Of a stretch of DNA of 64,000 bases, positions 11,200-20,598 are shown piece after piece. The stretch is from Dactylis glomerata (lineage: Eukaryota > Streptophyta > Magnoliopsida > Poales > Poaceae): NCBI GenBank assembly GCA_007115705.1, contig QXEO01000548.1:9746383-9810382 (forward strand), given 5' to 3'. A program made the translations under genes and the position numbers. The number at the start of each line of letters is the position of its first letter. Positions within the stretch are counted from its first letter, which is position 1. Below the pieces are notes generated by a model, which did no database searches, was not told the origin of the DNA, and was given only the letters and a program-made list of their open reading frames with translations.

Positions 11200-11735
11200 C
11201 TACCACAACCACATAACTGCTAGGACAGGGATGACACCTAATAAAACTGCCCAGATGAATCTACTTTTTGCCTCTCCCATCACTTGAAGTTCATGTTCTA
11301 GATTTTCTACCACTTCATCAAATACGGCAAGATCTGTCTCAAGTATCAACTTCTCCTTGCGAATAAGCTCTGAATTCTTCTTTTCTTCCTTCACGGTACG
11401 CTTCAGCTCGAATATCATCAGGTTTTTACGGACCAATTCATCACCTAAATTGGCCACCTTCTCCTCCAAATCCATCCTCTGGCTACACCACTTGGTTGAT
11501 TCATCTTGGTATGCAATGTACCATGGATCATCGGCTTGCCTGGCGAACTGTAACAATAATGGAAAAAGGAACAACTGAAATCACTCCAACAGGCCATGGC
11601 GGCACTTCAAATTCAACGGTAGTACAGAGAGCAGAAGCTAGATACCTGCACTTCCGATGAGGTAGGAGAAGTAGAACGTGGCCACGACATAATCGAATCC
11701 CCACCCTCTCCGGTGTACCCGCTACGACCAGACAT
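11200..11735 (-). CDS. Small coiled-coil protein with C-terminal membrane anchor, MULE-borne
   Basis: Two exons on the minus strand, 11735-11646 and 11547-11200, joined by a GTATCT...TTACAG intron in phase 0. Together they give 145 codons. The N-terminus is Ser/Gly-rich (MSGRSGYTGEGGDS). A long charged heptad-like region from about residue 55 to 125 (DLEEKVANLGDELVRKNL and onward) predicts a coiled coil. The last about 19 residues form a hydrophobic segment (FIWAVLLGVIPVLAVMWLW) that would act as a tail anchor. Plant GRF-zinc-finger proteins often have a coiled coil plus C-terminal anchor, but no zinc finger is visible here. It lies inside the MULE, convergent with the 10288 ORF. It could be a captured host gene or an accessory gene analogous in position to mudrB of maize MuDR; no sequence similarity to mudrB is claimed. 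Confidence 0.6.
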
Positions 11736-12222
11736 TGAGGACTATTTCGCACCTGCAAACTCCAAATAAATTACGGGAACCGAATCGATTAGGGGGCGGG
11801 GGAGGCGGAAGCGGAGGTCGCCGTGGGCGGCGGATCTGCTTGCGGTGGAGCAAATCCCGGTCGTCGTAGGCGGCGGATCTGCTTGCAGCGGACTTTCCTG
11901 CGGTGGGTACAATGCGTGCGGACGAAACAAGTCTTGGAGCCGTGGTTGACGTGCAGCGCCGCAGTCCGTCCGACACCGCTGGGGAACAGAGCCGGCGGCG
12001 CGACGAGGCACCGGCGATGGCTGCTCCGTCCGAGGGTGGGGAACGAGCTGCCAGCGGTTCTCCGATGACTTACACTAGGTTCCAGCCATGTTTAGCACAA
12101 GATTCACTTTAGATTAAGCTGCGAAAATAGTCACCTACTGGGTCTAGCTTAAGAAAAATTAATTAGCGAACTTGTTGCTTCTCTCTAAATAAAAGCAGGG
12201 ATATATGCCTTTTCACTAAGGG

Positions 12223-12500
12223 CGACCCCAGCGGTCATTGGCTGAGGCGGCCCCACAGAGCGACTCTATATGATTTTCTCTAAATAAATAGACGACCCCA
12301 ACGGTCATTGGCTGCGGAGGCCACACAGAGCGGCAATATATGATTTTCTCTAAATAAATTGACGACCCCACTGGTCATTGGCTGCGGCAGCCCCACAGAG
12401 CGGCAATATATGTCTTTTCCTGAAAATTACACGACCCCACTGGTCATTGGCTGCGGCAGCCCTATAGAGCGGCCCCATTTGTCATTGGCAGCACCACGTA
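12223..12500. repeat. 70-bp subterminal tandem repeat of the MULE
   Basis: Units beginning CGACCCCA start at 12223, 12293, 12363 and 12432 (periods 70, 70, 69) and share GGTCATTGGCTGCGGC and CACAGAGCGGCAATATATG. The array lies just inside the right terminal repeat, where MULE transposases or host factors may bind; that role is inferred. Confidence 0.88.
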
Positions 12501-12551
12501 TACAATCAGGAAATAAAACGGCCCACACGTCAGCAATAGATGGATGGCTGC

Positions 12552-12791
12552 TCCGACGTGTCTCCTGGCCCTACCCGTCAGCACCATTCAAAAGCATCGG
12601 TCAATTCACAATCACCGCGGCTCCCTAGCCGTCACCGCTAACAGTCAAGGCATCTGACCAGACCGCAACCCTCCCGTCCGAGCGTCTGCGAGGGGTTTCA
12701 AACTAGAGCGAGGGGAAAACTGAGGAAAAGTTAAGCGGCTGGGGAAAACTGAGTACAACTAACGACCTGAGGGCACGAAAATAGAAATCCC
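12552..12791 (-). repeat. MULE right terminal inverted repeat
   Basis: Reverse complement pairs with 5431-5671. It ends ...GAAATCCC at 12791, followed by the target duplication TTTGTTGTA (12792-12800). Confidence 0.9.
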
Positions 12792-12800
12792 TTTGTTGTA

Positions 12801-13139
12801 ATGCCCAGAGTAAATCTCATAGTGATCTTCTTGACATATCACGTTTATCTTTATTCTATCAATTGCCCAACTGTAATTTGTTTACCCAGCATGTGTTATT
12901 TTATCTATGGAGAGACACCACTAGTGAACTGTGGACCCCGGTCCTATTTACATCATATTGCTATCACATGTTTACTTTACTCGCACTGTTTATTTTATTC
13001 GCATACTCTATTGTTTTCCACTCGATACGCTCATAACCTTTATTTCAAGCAAACCGGTGAGATTGACAACCTCATCGCAAGTTGGGAACAAAGTACTTGG
13101 TTGTGTGTGTGCAGGTTCCACATCACCTTCAGTCGTTTG
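12801..13139 (+). repeat. Inner element 5' LTR, middle part
   Basis: Continues the LTR after the MULE (ATGCCCAGAGTAAATCTC...) and matches 29519-29857. It stops at 13139. The intact copy continues with 18 bp (CTCTCCTCTCCTGATCGA) that are missing here, showing a deletion at the junction with the Copia fragment. Confidence 0.85.
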
Positions 13140-13573
13140 TGGTGGAGCTGTGAGCTGGAGAAGCTGCAAGCAAAGCGTGATCGCGGGATCTACAACAGAA
13201 GCGGAATACATGGCTGCTTCAGAAGCATCAAGTGAAGGAGTTTGGATCAGAAACTTCATCACTGAGCTTGGTGTGGTTCCAAATGCCTTGGACCCACTGG
13301 AGATATTGTGCGACAACACTGGCGCCATAGCACTGGCTAAGGAACCAAGATATCATCCAAAAACCAAGCACATCAACCGCCGTTTCCATATAATTCGAGA
13401 TTATATATCAGATGGAGATCTAAAGATTAGCAAAGTACATACGGATCTGAATGTCGCAGATCCGTTGACTAAACCTCTTCCACGAGCAAAACATGATCAG
13501 CACCTTAATGCCATGGGTGTTAGATTGTTGCCAGATGTAAACTAGATTATTGACTCTAGTGCAAGTGGGAGAC
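13140..13573 (+). pseudogene. Truncated Copia pol 3' end (RNase H domain) left of the Copia 5' LTR
   Basis: Matches 20165-20598 without a visible difference. It encodes the last RNase H residues (SWRSCKQSVIAGSTTEAEYM... to ...MGVRLLPDVN, stop at 13543-13545) and the polypurine tract. It begins abruptly at 13140 inside the domain. The reading frame is fused by chance to an open frame of the LTR upstream (12931-13545). This is what remains of a second, tandem Copia copy whose 5' LTR and most of its interior were deleted together with 18 bp of flanking LTR. Confidence 0.85.
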
Positions 13574-15358
13574 TGTTGGAATTATGCCCTAGAGGCAATA
13601 ATAAAGATGTTATTATTATAATTCTTGTTCATGATAATGTTTATATTCCATGCTAGAATTGTATTAAGCGGAAACTTTAATACTTGTGTGGTTTATGAAC
13701 AACACCGTGTCCCTAGTACGCCTCTATGGACTAGCTCATTGATTAATGATGGTTAAGGTTTCCTAACCATAGACATGAGTTGTCAATTAATAATGAGATC
13801 ATATCATTAGGAGAATGGTGTGATGGACAGACCCAAATAAAGCAGAGCAATTAGATCGTGTTATCGTGTTCATCTTTGCGAAGCTTTTCCTATGTCATGT
13901 ATTGTATTCCTTAGACCATGAGATAATACAACTCCCTAGTATCGGAAGAAAGCTTTGAAATCATCAAACGTCATCCTATGTGAGGGTGATAATAAAGGTG
14001 TCTCTCAGGTGATCGGAAAGTACTTGTTGGGTTGTATGTATCGAGATGGAATTTGTCCCTCCCAAGTCGGAGAGATATACTTCGGGCCCACTCGGTAATC
14101 GATATCAACATCGCTTGCAAGCACGTGGTTAAGGAGTTAATCACAAAGTGATATCGGATTACGGAACGAGTAAAGTACTTGCTGTGAACGAGATTGAACT
14201 AGGTATGCCGATACCGACGATTGAATCTCGGGCGAGTAAAATATCGTGAGACGAAGGGAATACAAATACGGGATTGATTGAATCCTGACATCGTGGTTCA
14301 TCCGATATGATCATCGCTGAGTGCGTGGGAGTCAATATGGATTTCCAGATCCCGCTATTGATTATTGATGGAGATCATGTCCGCGCATTCTCGAACCCGT
14401 AGGGTCACACACTTAACGCAAATCAACGCTAGGGTAGTATCGGGATATATGTGAAACTGTTTCAGAGAGATACGGAATTGTTCCGGGTGGAAATTAGTAT
14501 TTATTAATTGTATGAATTAATAGATATTAAACACTATTTGTTTAGTAGAAATAAATAGAAAGAAAAAAAAAGGAAGCACGATGCATGCATGCATGCATGG
14601 CATGCTCATGCACGTGCATGGCGCGCACGCACAGCAGCAGGCCGAGCAGCTTCTCGCCTGCATGCAATAACGCGGCCGGCTGGCGCTGGCTGCCTGGCGC
14701 TCGCTCCTGGCGCTCGCTCCTGGCGCTGGCTGCATAGCGCTGGCTCGCTGGTGGAGACCGGCTGGGTTTCTTTTTTGCTCGTGGCCTGCGCGTTGCACTG
14801 CCGTGGCCGAGTTGGTTTATGATCTGGACAAACAGGATTCGATCCGGAACTGCCAGGGAAGGATCCGGCTCGTTGTCCTGCATCAGGCCGCTTATAAAAG
14901 GATCAGCGCGCGCAGCCGGTTTGACAGAAAAATAGTTCTCTGCGAAGCCGCTGCCCGCTTTCTGAAGCCTCCTTTTTCGTTCTTTCTCCACCACGCAAAC
15001 AGGCGAAGCCCTGTCGGCGTATACTCTCCACCATAGACACCACGCCGTCGTGCTGTCGATCCCAACTACCACTCCACCATATCTCGCTGGACCGGGAAGG
15101 CGGAGTCGTTGGTGCGCTGTACGTGTGCAACTCTCGGAGGCGCCGCCACTTGCGGCGTAGGATCGGATCGGATCGCGAGGAGGAGAAGGCTAGTACGACT
15201 ACGTCAACCACGTTCTTTTGAACGTTACCGCTGTGCGAATCTTCAAGGGTATGAAGATCTCATCTACCCCTCTCGTTGATTACATCTCCTAGATTAGATC
15301 TTGGCTTTCTTGTTTGTTGCGTAGAAATTTTTTGTTTACTATGCTACGAAACCCTTCA
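13574..15358 (+). repeat. Copia 5' LTR
   Basis: Begins TGTTGGAA and ends TTCA. A run of ATGCATGC units lies at 14581-14598 and a TATA-like CTTATAAAAGG at about 14891-14901 probably marks the promoter. A 13-bp unit is present once more here than in the 3' LTR. Confidence 0.92.
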
Positions 15359-15359
15359 G

Positions 15360-15371
15360 TGGTATCAGAGC
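15360..15371 (+). other. Copia primer-binding site
   Basis: TGGTATCAGAGC, one base after the LTR end. It is complementary to the 3' end of plant initiator tRNA-Met, the usual Copia primer. The leader 15372-16586 (about 1.2 kb) holds no convincing ORF. Confidence 0.9.
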
Positions 15372-16586
15372 TAGATCTATGCGTAGATGTGTTTCACGAG
15401 TAGAACGCAACATGTTGGTTGCGGGCGTTGATGTTTTCTGTTGCAAACTTCTTGTTGTGTATTTCTTATGGCGCGGTATAGTGAGATCGAAGCGGTCCAG
15501 GCCAACTTTATGCGACCGCGTTCGCGAGACCGGCTCCGCACTTGACGTGTGGCTTGTTCCACACATGCGGCTGGTGGATGCCAGTTTCTCTTACTATAGT
15601 AGTCATGGGACTTACATCGGATGTTAGCAACCATAATATCACCGTTGTGGCTTTTCGTAGGTAAGAATCGTTCTTAGCTTGCTACTCCCATAAGCCACGT
15701 AAAACATGCAACAACAAAGTAGAGGCGTCTAACTTGTTTTTGCAGGGAGTGTTTTGTGATATGGTATGGCCCAAGACATGATGTGTATGAATTGAGTTGT
15801 ATGCAATGATCATGTTTTGTAATATTTCACGACTTGCATGTCGATGAGTTCACAACCGGCTGGAGCCATATGGTTGTCTTTATAATTGTGTATGACCTGC
15901 GTGTCAACTTCTTATACGCCATGTAATAGCTTTACTTCATCGCTAAGTAGTTAGCAATAGTTGTAGTTGCTATTCGTGGTGGAGGCAATCATGGTGGAGT
16001 GATGGAGATCATGCTGGCGCGCACAAAATGGAGATCATGGCGCGGAGATTGGCTATACCATGTCACATAAAATTATATGCATGTGATGTTTATCCTTTTA
16101 TGTATCTTATTATGCTTAGATCGCGTCGGTAGCATTATAAGATGATTCCTCACTTAAAGATCAAGATAAAATTGTGTTCTCCCCTCGTATGCGCCGTTGC
16201 GAAAGTTCGTCGTTTTCAAGCACCTCGTGATGATCGGGTGCTATAAACTCTACGTTCACATACAACGGGTGCAAGCCAGTTTTGCACACGCGGAAAATAC
16301 TTGGGTTTGACTTGACGAGCCTAGCATGTACAGACATGGCCTCGGAACACACGAACCGAAAGGTTAAACATGAGTCATATGAATGATATGATCGACACTG
16401 AGTTGTCCACCATTGAAACCACATCTCTTCTCGTGAAGATCGGATTAGGTGTGGTGAATTTGGATCGTGTTCACTAAACAACTTGAGGGATGTTGAATTT
16501 AGTGGGAGTTCATCTAGTAATTTGATTAAGTTGAACTAGTTATCATGAACATAGTCTAAAATTGTACTTGCAATGTTGTAGATCAA

Positions 16587-19500
16587 ATGGCTAAGTCCAA
16601 CTTCAACTTCAACGTTTTTGCTGAGAAAGAAAAGCTTAAGAACAATGGGTCTAACTTCACCAACTGGTTCCGCAATCTGAGAATCATACTCGCTGGCGGA
16701 CAAAAAGCCTATGTACTTGACAAAGCGCTAGGTGACACCCCTGCTGCAACTGCGAAAACTGAAGAACTTGCTGACTTCAATGCTCGTAGAGATGATTGTG
16801 ATGTGATTATGAGTACCATGCTGTTTTCTATGGAACCGGAACTTCAAAATCGTTTTGAGAAGTACCGCGGGCCTTATGAGATACTTGAGGAACTGAAAAC
16901 CATGTTTCAGACTCAAGCCCGTTCTGAGAGATATGAGATCTCTGAGAAGTTCTTTAACTGCAAGATGGAGGAAGGGAGTTCCGTTAGTGAGCACGCCATT
17001 AAGATGTCGGGCTACACTCAACGCCTTGAGCAACTGGACTGCAAGATTCCAGAGGAGCTCAAGATTGACAGAGTTCTGCAATCACTCCCTCCTAGCTACA
17101 AAGGTTTTGTAGTTACTCATAATCAAATTGGTTCAACTGATACGATCACTGAGCTCTTCGCTAAGCTGAAAGCTGCGGAGGTGGATATCAAGAAAGACAA
17201 TCATGTGTTGATGGTCAACAAGACCACTAGCTTTAAGAAAACTAAGGGTGCAAAGGGATCTTTCAAGAAAGGCAAAGGCAAGCATGTTGCCCCTGCTGAG
17301 AAGAAGCTCAAGTCTGGACCTAAGCCGGACACTGAGTGCTTCTATTGCAAGGTCAAGGGTCACTGGAAGCGCAACTGTCCGAAGTACTTAGCGGACAAGA
17401 AGGCTGGCACCATCAAAGGTATATTTGATATACATGTTATTGATGTCTACCTTACTAGCGCTCGTTGTAGTGCCTGGGTATATGATACTGGTTCAGTTGC
17501 TAATATTTGTAACTCGAAACAGGAGCTACGGAATAGACGGCGGCTAGCAAGGGATGAGGTGACGATGCGCGTTGGCAATGGATCAAAAGTTGATGTGATG
17601 GCCGTCGGCACGCTCTCCTTAGTTTTACCTTCGGGATTAGTTTTAAACCTTAATAAGTGTTATTATGTGCCTGCGTTGAGCATGAACATTATATCTGGAT
17701 CGTGTTTATTGCAAGACGGTTATTCATTTAAATCTGAGAATAATGGTTGTTCCATTTATATGAATAACATCTTTTATGGTCATGCACCTGTTGTGAATGG
17801 TTTATTTCTTCTGAATCTCGAAAGCAATGAAACACACATCCATAACATTGAGGCTAAAAGATGCAAATTAGATAGTGATAATCCAACTTATTTGTGGCAC
17901 TGCCGTCTAGGTCATATTGGTGTAAAACGCATGAAGAAACTCCATTCTGATGGACTTTTGGAGTCTCTTGATTTTGAATCATTTGACACGTGCGAACCAT
18001 GCCTCATGGGCAAGATGATCAAAACCCCGTTCTCCGGTATAATGGAGCGAGCAACGGACTTGTTGGAAATCATACATACCGATGTGTGCGGACCAATGAG
18101 TATTTCGACGCGCGGTGGATATCGCTATTTTCTCACTTTTACTGATGATTTAAGTAGATATGGGTATATCTATTTAATGAAACATAAATCTGAAACATTT
18201 GAAAAGTTCAAAGAATTTCAGAACGAAGTGGAAAACCATCGTAACAGGAAAATTAAATTTCTGCGATCCGATCGTGGAGGTGAGTATTTGAGTTATGATT
18301 TTCTCACGCATCTTAAAGCAAGCGGAATCGTTTCGCAACTCACGCCACCCGGAACACCACAGCGCAATGGTGTGTCTGAACGCCGGAATCGAACTCTATT
18401 AGATATGGTGCGATCAATGATGTCTCTTACAGATTTGCCGTTATCATTTTGGGGTTATGCATTAGAAACCGCTGCATTCACTTTAAATAGGGCACCATCT
18501 AAATCCGTTGAGACGACACCGTATGAACTATGGTTTGGTGCTAAACCTAAGTTGTCGTTTCTTAAAGTTTGGGGATGCGAAGCTTACGTCAAAAAGTTGA
18601 TGCCGGACAAGCTCGAACCCAAAGCGGAGAAATGCGTCTTCATAGGATACCCTAAGGAAACGATTGGGTATACCTTCTACCACAGATCCGAAGGCAAAGT
18701 GTTTGTTGCAAAGAACGGATCCTTTCTTGAGAAGGAGTTTCTCTCGAAAGAAGTGAGTGGGAGGAAGGTAGAGCTAGACGAGGTTATTGAACCTTCTCTC
18801 GAGTTGGAGAGTAGCGCAGCACCAGAAATTGTTCTGGCGCCACCTGCATCAACAAAAGAGGAAGCTAATGATAAAGATCATGAAACTTCGAACGATGCTA
18901 CTACTGAACTTCGCAGGTCGACAAGGTCACGTGCCACTCCTGAATGGTACGGCAACCCTGTCTTAACCGTCTTGTTGTTAGACAACAGCGAACCTGCGAA
19001 CTATGAGGAAGCGATGATGAGCCCAGACTCTGAGAAATGGCTAGAGGCCATGAAATCCGAATTGGGATCCATGAGCGAAAACCAAGTGTGGACTTTGGTG
19101 GACCTTCCTAGCGACCGTAAGGCCGTTGAGTGCAAATGGATTTTCAAGAAGAAAACGGACGCGGATGGTAATGTTACTGTCTATAAAGCTCGGCTTGTCG
19201 CAAAAGGTTTTCGGCAAGTTCAAGGTGTTGACTACGATGAGACTTTCTCTCCCGTAGCGATGTTTAAGTCCATTCGGATTTTATTAGCAATTGCTGCGTT
19301 TCATGATTATGAAATATGGCAGATGGATGTCAAGACTGCGTTCCTCAATGGCAACATTGATGAAGAGTTGTATATGATGCAGCCCGAAGGTTTTGTCGAT
19401 TCTAAGGATGCTAATAAGGTGTGCAAACTTCAGCGTTCCATTTATGGACTGAAGCAAGCATCTCGGAGTTGGAACCTTCGTTTTGATCAAGTGATCAAGA

Positions 19501-20570
19501 ATTTTGGATTTGTTCCAAATTGCTACGAAGCTTGTATCTACAAGAAAGTGAGTGGGAGCTCGGTGACATTTTTAGTACTATATGTGGATGACATATTGAT
19601 TATTGGAAATGACATCGATATGCTTAACGATGTGAAGAGTTATTTGAATAAATGTTTTTCAATGAAAGACCTAGGGGAAGCTGCTTATATATTAGGCATC
19701 AAAATCTATAGAGATAGAGAAAGACGCCTAATAGCTTTAAGCCAAAGTACATACCTGGACAAAGTTCTGAAGAGGTTCAGAATGGATAAAGCAAAGAAAG
19801 GTTCATTGCCCATGTTGTCAGGTAAGATATTGAGCAAGGCTCAATGTCCAGCTACAGTAAAAGATAGAGAAAGTATGAGCAAAGTGCCATATGCCTCGGC
19901 CATAGGTTCTATCATGTATGCCATGCTGTGTACTAGACCGGACGTGTCCAATGCTCTTAGTTTGACGAGCAGATACCAAAGTGATCCAGGAGTGGAACAC
20001 TGGACAGCCGTAAAGAACATCCTAAAGTATTTAAATAGGACTAAAGAAATGTTCTTGGTCTATGGAGGTGACGAGGAGCTCGTCGTAAAAGGTTACGTCG
20101 ACGCTAGCTTCGACACCGACCCGGATGATTCTAAATCTCAGACAGGATACGTTTATATTTTGAATGGTGGAGCTGTGAGCTGGAGAAGCTGCAAGCAAAG
20201 CGTGATCGCGGGATCTACAACAGAAGCGGAATACATGGCTGCTTCAGAAGCATCAAGTGAAGGAGTTTGGATCAGAAACTTCATCACTGAGCTTGGTGTG
20301 GTTCCAAATGCCTTGGACCCACTGGAGATATTGTGCGACAACACTGGCGCCATAGCACTGGCTAAGGAACCAAGATATCATCCAAAAACCAAGCACATCA
20401 ACCGCCGTTTCCATATAATTCGAGATTATATATCAGATGGAGATCTAAAGATTAGCAAAGTACATACGGATCTGAATGTCGCAGATCCGTTGACTAAACC
20501 TCTTCCACGAGCAAAACATGATCAGCACCTTAATGCCATGGGTGTTAGATTGTTGCCAGATGTAAACTAG
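16587..20570 (+). CDS. Copia gag-pol polyprotein, intact (1327 residues)
   Basis: One uninterrupted frame encodes all parts needed for Copia replication. In order: gag (UBN2-type, about 1-230); CCHC knuckle CFYCKVKGHWKRNC from residue 251; aspartic protease with D300-T-G; pre-integrase zinc region H-H-C-C (about 435-480); integrase core D499, D562, E598, with the expected 35-residue D-E spacing; reverse transcriptase with YVDD at 999-1002; RNase H with D1172 and the TEAEY segment. No internal stop or frameshift is present. With LTRs almost identical, this copy may be active. Cleavage into capsid, protease, integrase and RT is by the encoded protease. The ATG at 16587 is the first in frame after the leader. 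Confidence 0.95.
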   Translation: MAKSNFNFNVFAEKEKLKNNGSNFTNWFRNLRIILAGGQKAYVLDKALGDTPAATAKTEELADFNARRDDCDVIMSTMLFSMEPELQNRFEKYRGPYEILEELKTMFQTQARSERYEISEKFFNCKMEEGSSVSEHAIKMSGYTQRLEQLDCKIPEELKIDRVLQSLPPSYKGFVVTHNQIGSTDTITELFAKLKAAEVDIKKDNHVLMVNKTTSFKKTKGAKGSFKKGKGKHVAPAEKKLKSGPKPDTECFYCKVKGHWKRNCPKYLADKKAGTIKGIFDIHVIDVYLTSARCSAWVYDTGSVANICNSKQELRNRRRLARDEVTMRVGNGSKVDVMAVGTLSLVLPSGLVLNLNKCYYVPALSMNIISGSCLLQDGYSFKSENNGCSIYMNNIFYGHAPVVNGLFLLNLESNETHIHNIEAKRCKLDSDNPTYLWHCRLGHIGVKRMKKLHSDGLLESLDFESFDTCEPCLMGKMIKTPFSGIMERATDLLEIIHTDVCGPMSISTRGGYRYFLTFTDDLSRYGYIYLMKHKSETFEKFKEFQNEVENHRNRKIKFLRSDRGGEYLSYDFLTHLKASGIVSQLTPPGTPQRNGVSERRNRTLLDMVRSMMSLTDLPLSFWGYALETAAFTLNRAPSKSVETTPYELWFGAKPKLSFLKVWGCEAYVKKLMPDKLEPKAEKCVFIGYPKETIGYTFYHRSEGKVFVAKNGSFLEKEFLSKEVSGRKVELDEVIEPSLELESSAAPEIVLAPPASTKEEANDKDHETSNDATTELRRSTRSRATPEWYGNPVLTVLLLDNSEPANYEEAMMSPDSEKWLEAMKSELGSMSENQVWTLVDLPSDRKAVECKWIFKKKTDADGNVTVYKARLVAKGFRQVQGVDYDETFSPVAMFKSIRILLAIAAFHDYEIWQMDVKTAFLNGNIDEELYMMQPEGFVDSKDANKVCKLQRSIYGLKQASRSWNLRFDQVIKNFGFVPNCYEACIYKKVSGSSVTFLVLYVDDILIIGNDIDMLNDVKSYLNKCFSMKDLGEAAYILGIKIYRDRERRLIALSQSTYLDKVLKRFRMDKAKKGSLPMLSGKILSKAQCPATVKDRESMSKVPYASAIGSIMYAMLCTRPDVSNALSLTSRYQSDPGVEHWTAVKNILKYLNRTKEMFLVYGGDEELVVKGYVDASFDTDPDDSKSQTGYVYILNGGAVSWRSCKQSVIAGSTTEAEYMAASEASSEGVWIRNFITELGVVPNALDPLEILCDNTGAIALAKEPRYHPKTKHINRRFHIIRDYISDGDLKISKVHTDLNVADPLTKPLPRAKHDQHLNAMGVRLLPDVN

Positions 20571-20583
20571 ATTATTGACTCTA

Positions 20584-20598
20584 GTGCAAGTGGGAGAC
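20584..20598 (+). other. Copia polypurine tract
   Basis: GTGCAAGTGGGAGAC lies immediately before the 3' LTR, the normal place for plus-strand priming. Confidence 0.7.

Larger units (their letters stand above)
5431..12791 (+). mobile_element. Mutator-like (MULE) DNA transposon with three candidate genes
   Basis: A 7361-bp element with long terminal inverted repeats of about 240 bp starting GGGATTTCTATTTTCGTGCC, flanked by a perfect 9-bp target duplication TTTGTTGTA (5422-5430 and 12792-12800). Nine base pairs is the hallmark of the Mutator superfamily. It encodes a MULE transposase (5772-9197, plus, one internal stop), an ORF of coding tandem repeats (10288-10872, plus) and a small spliced minus-strand gene (11735-11200). 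Subterminal 70-bp repeats lie at its right end. The insertion is younger than the LTR it interrupts. Confidence 0.92.

Noticed and set aside
14542..15072. 176-codon minus-strand frame in the Copia LTR (and its twin at 21559-22083)
   Set aside because: It lies wholly inside the LTR, is duplicated with it, has low-complexity composition and matches no known domain.
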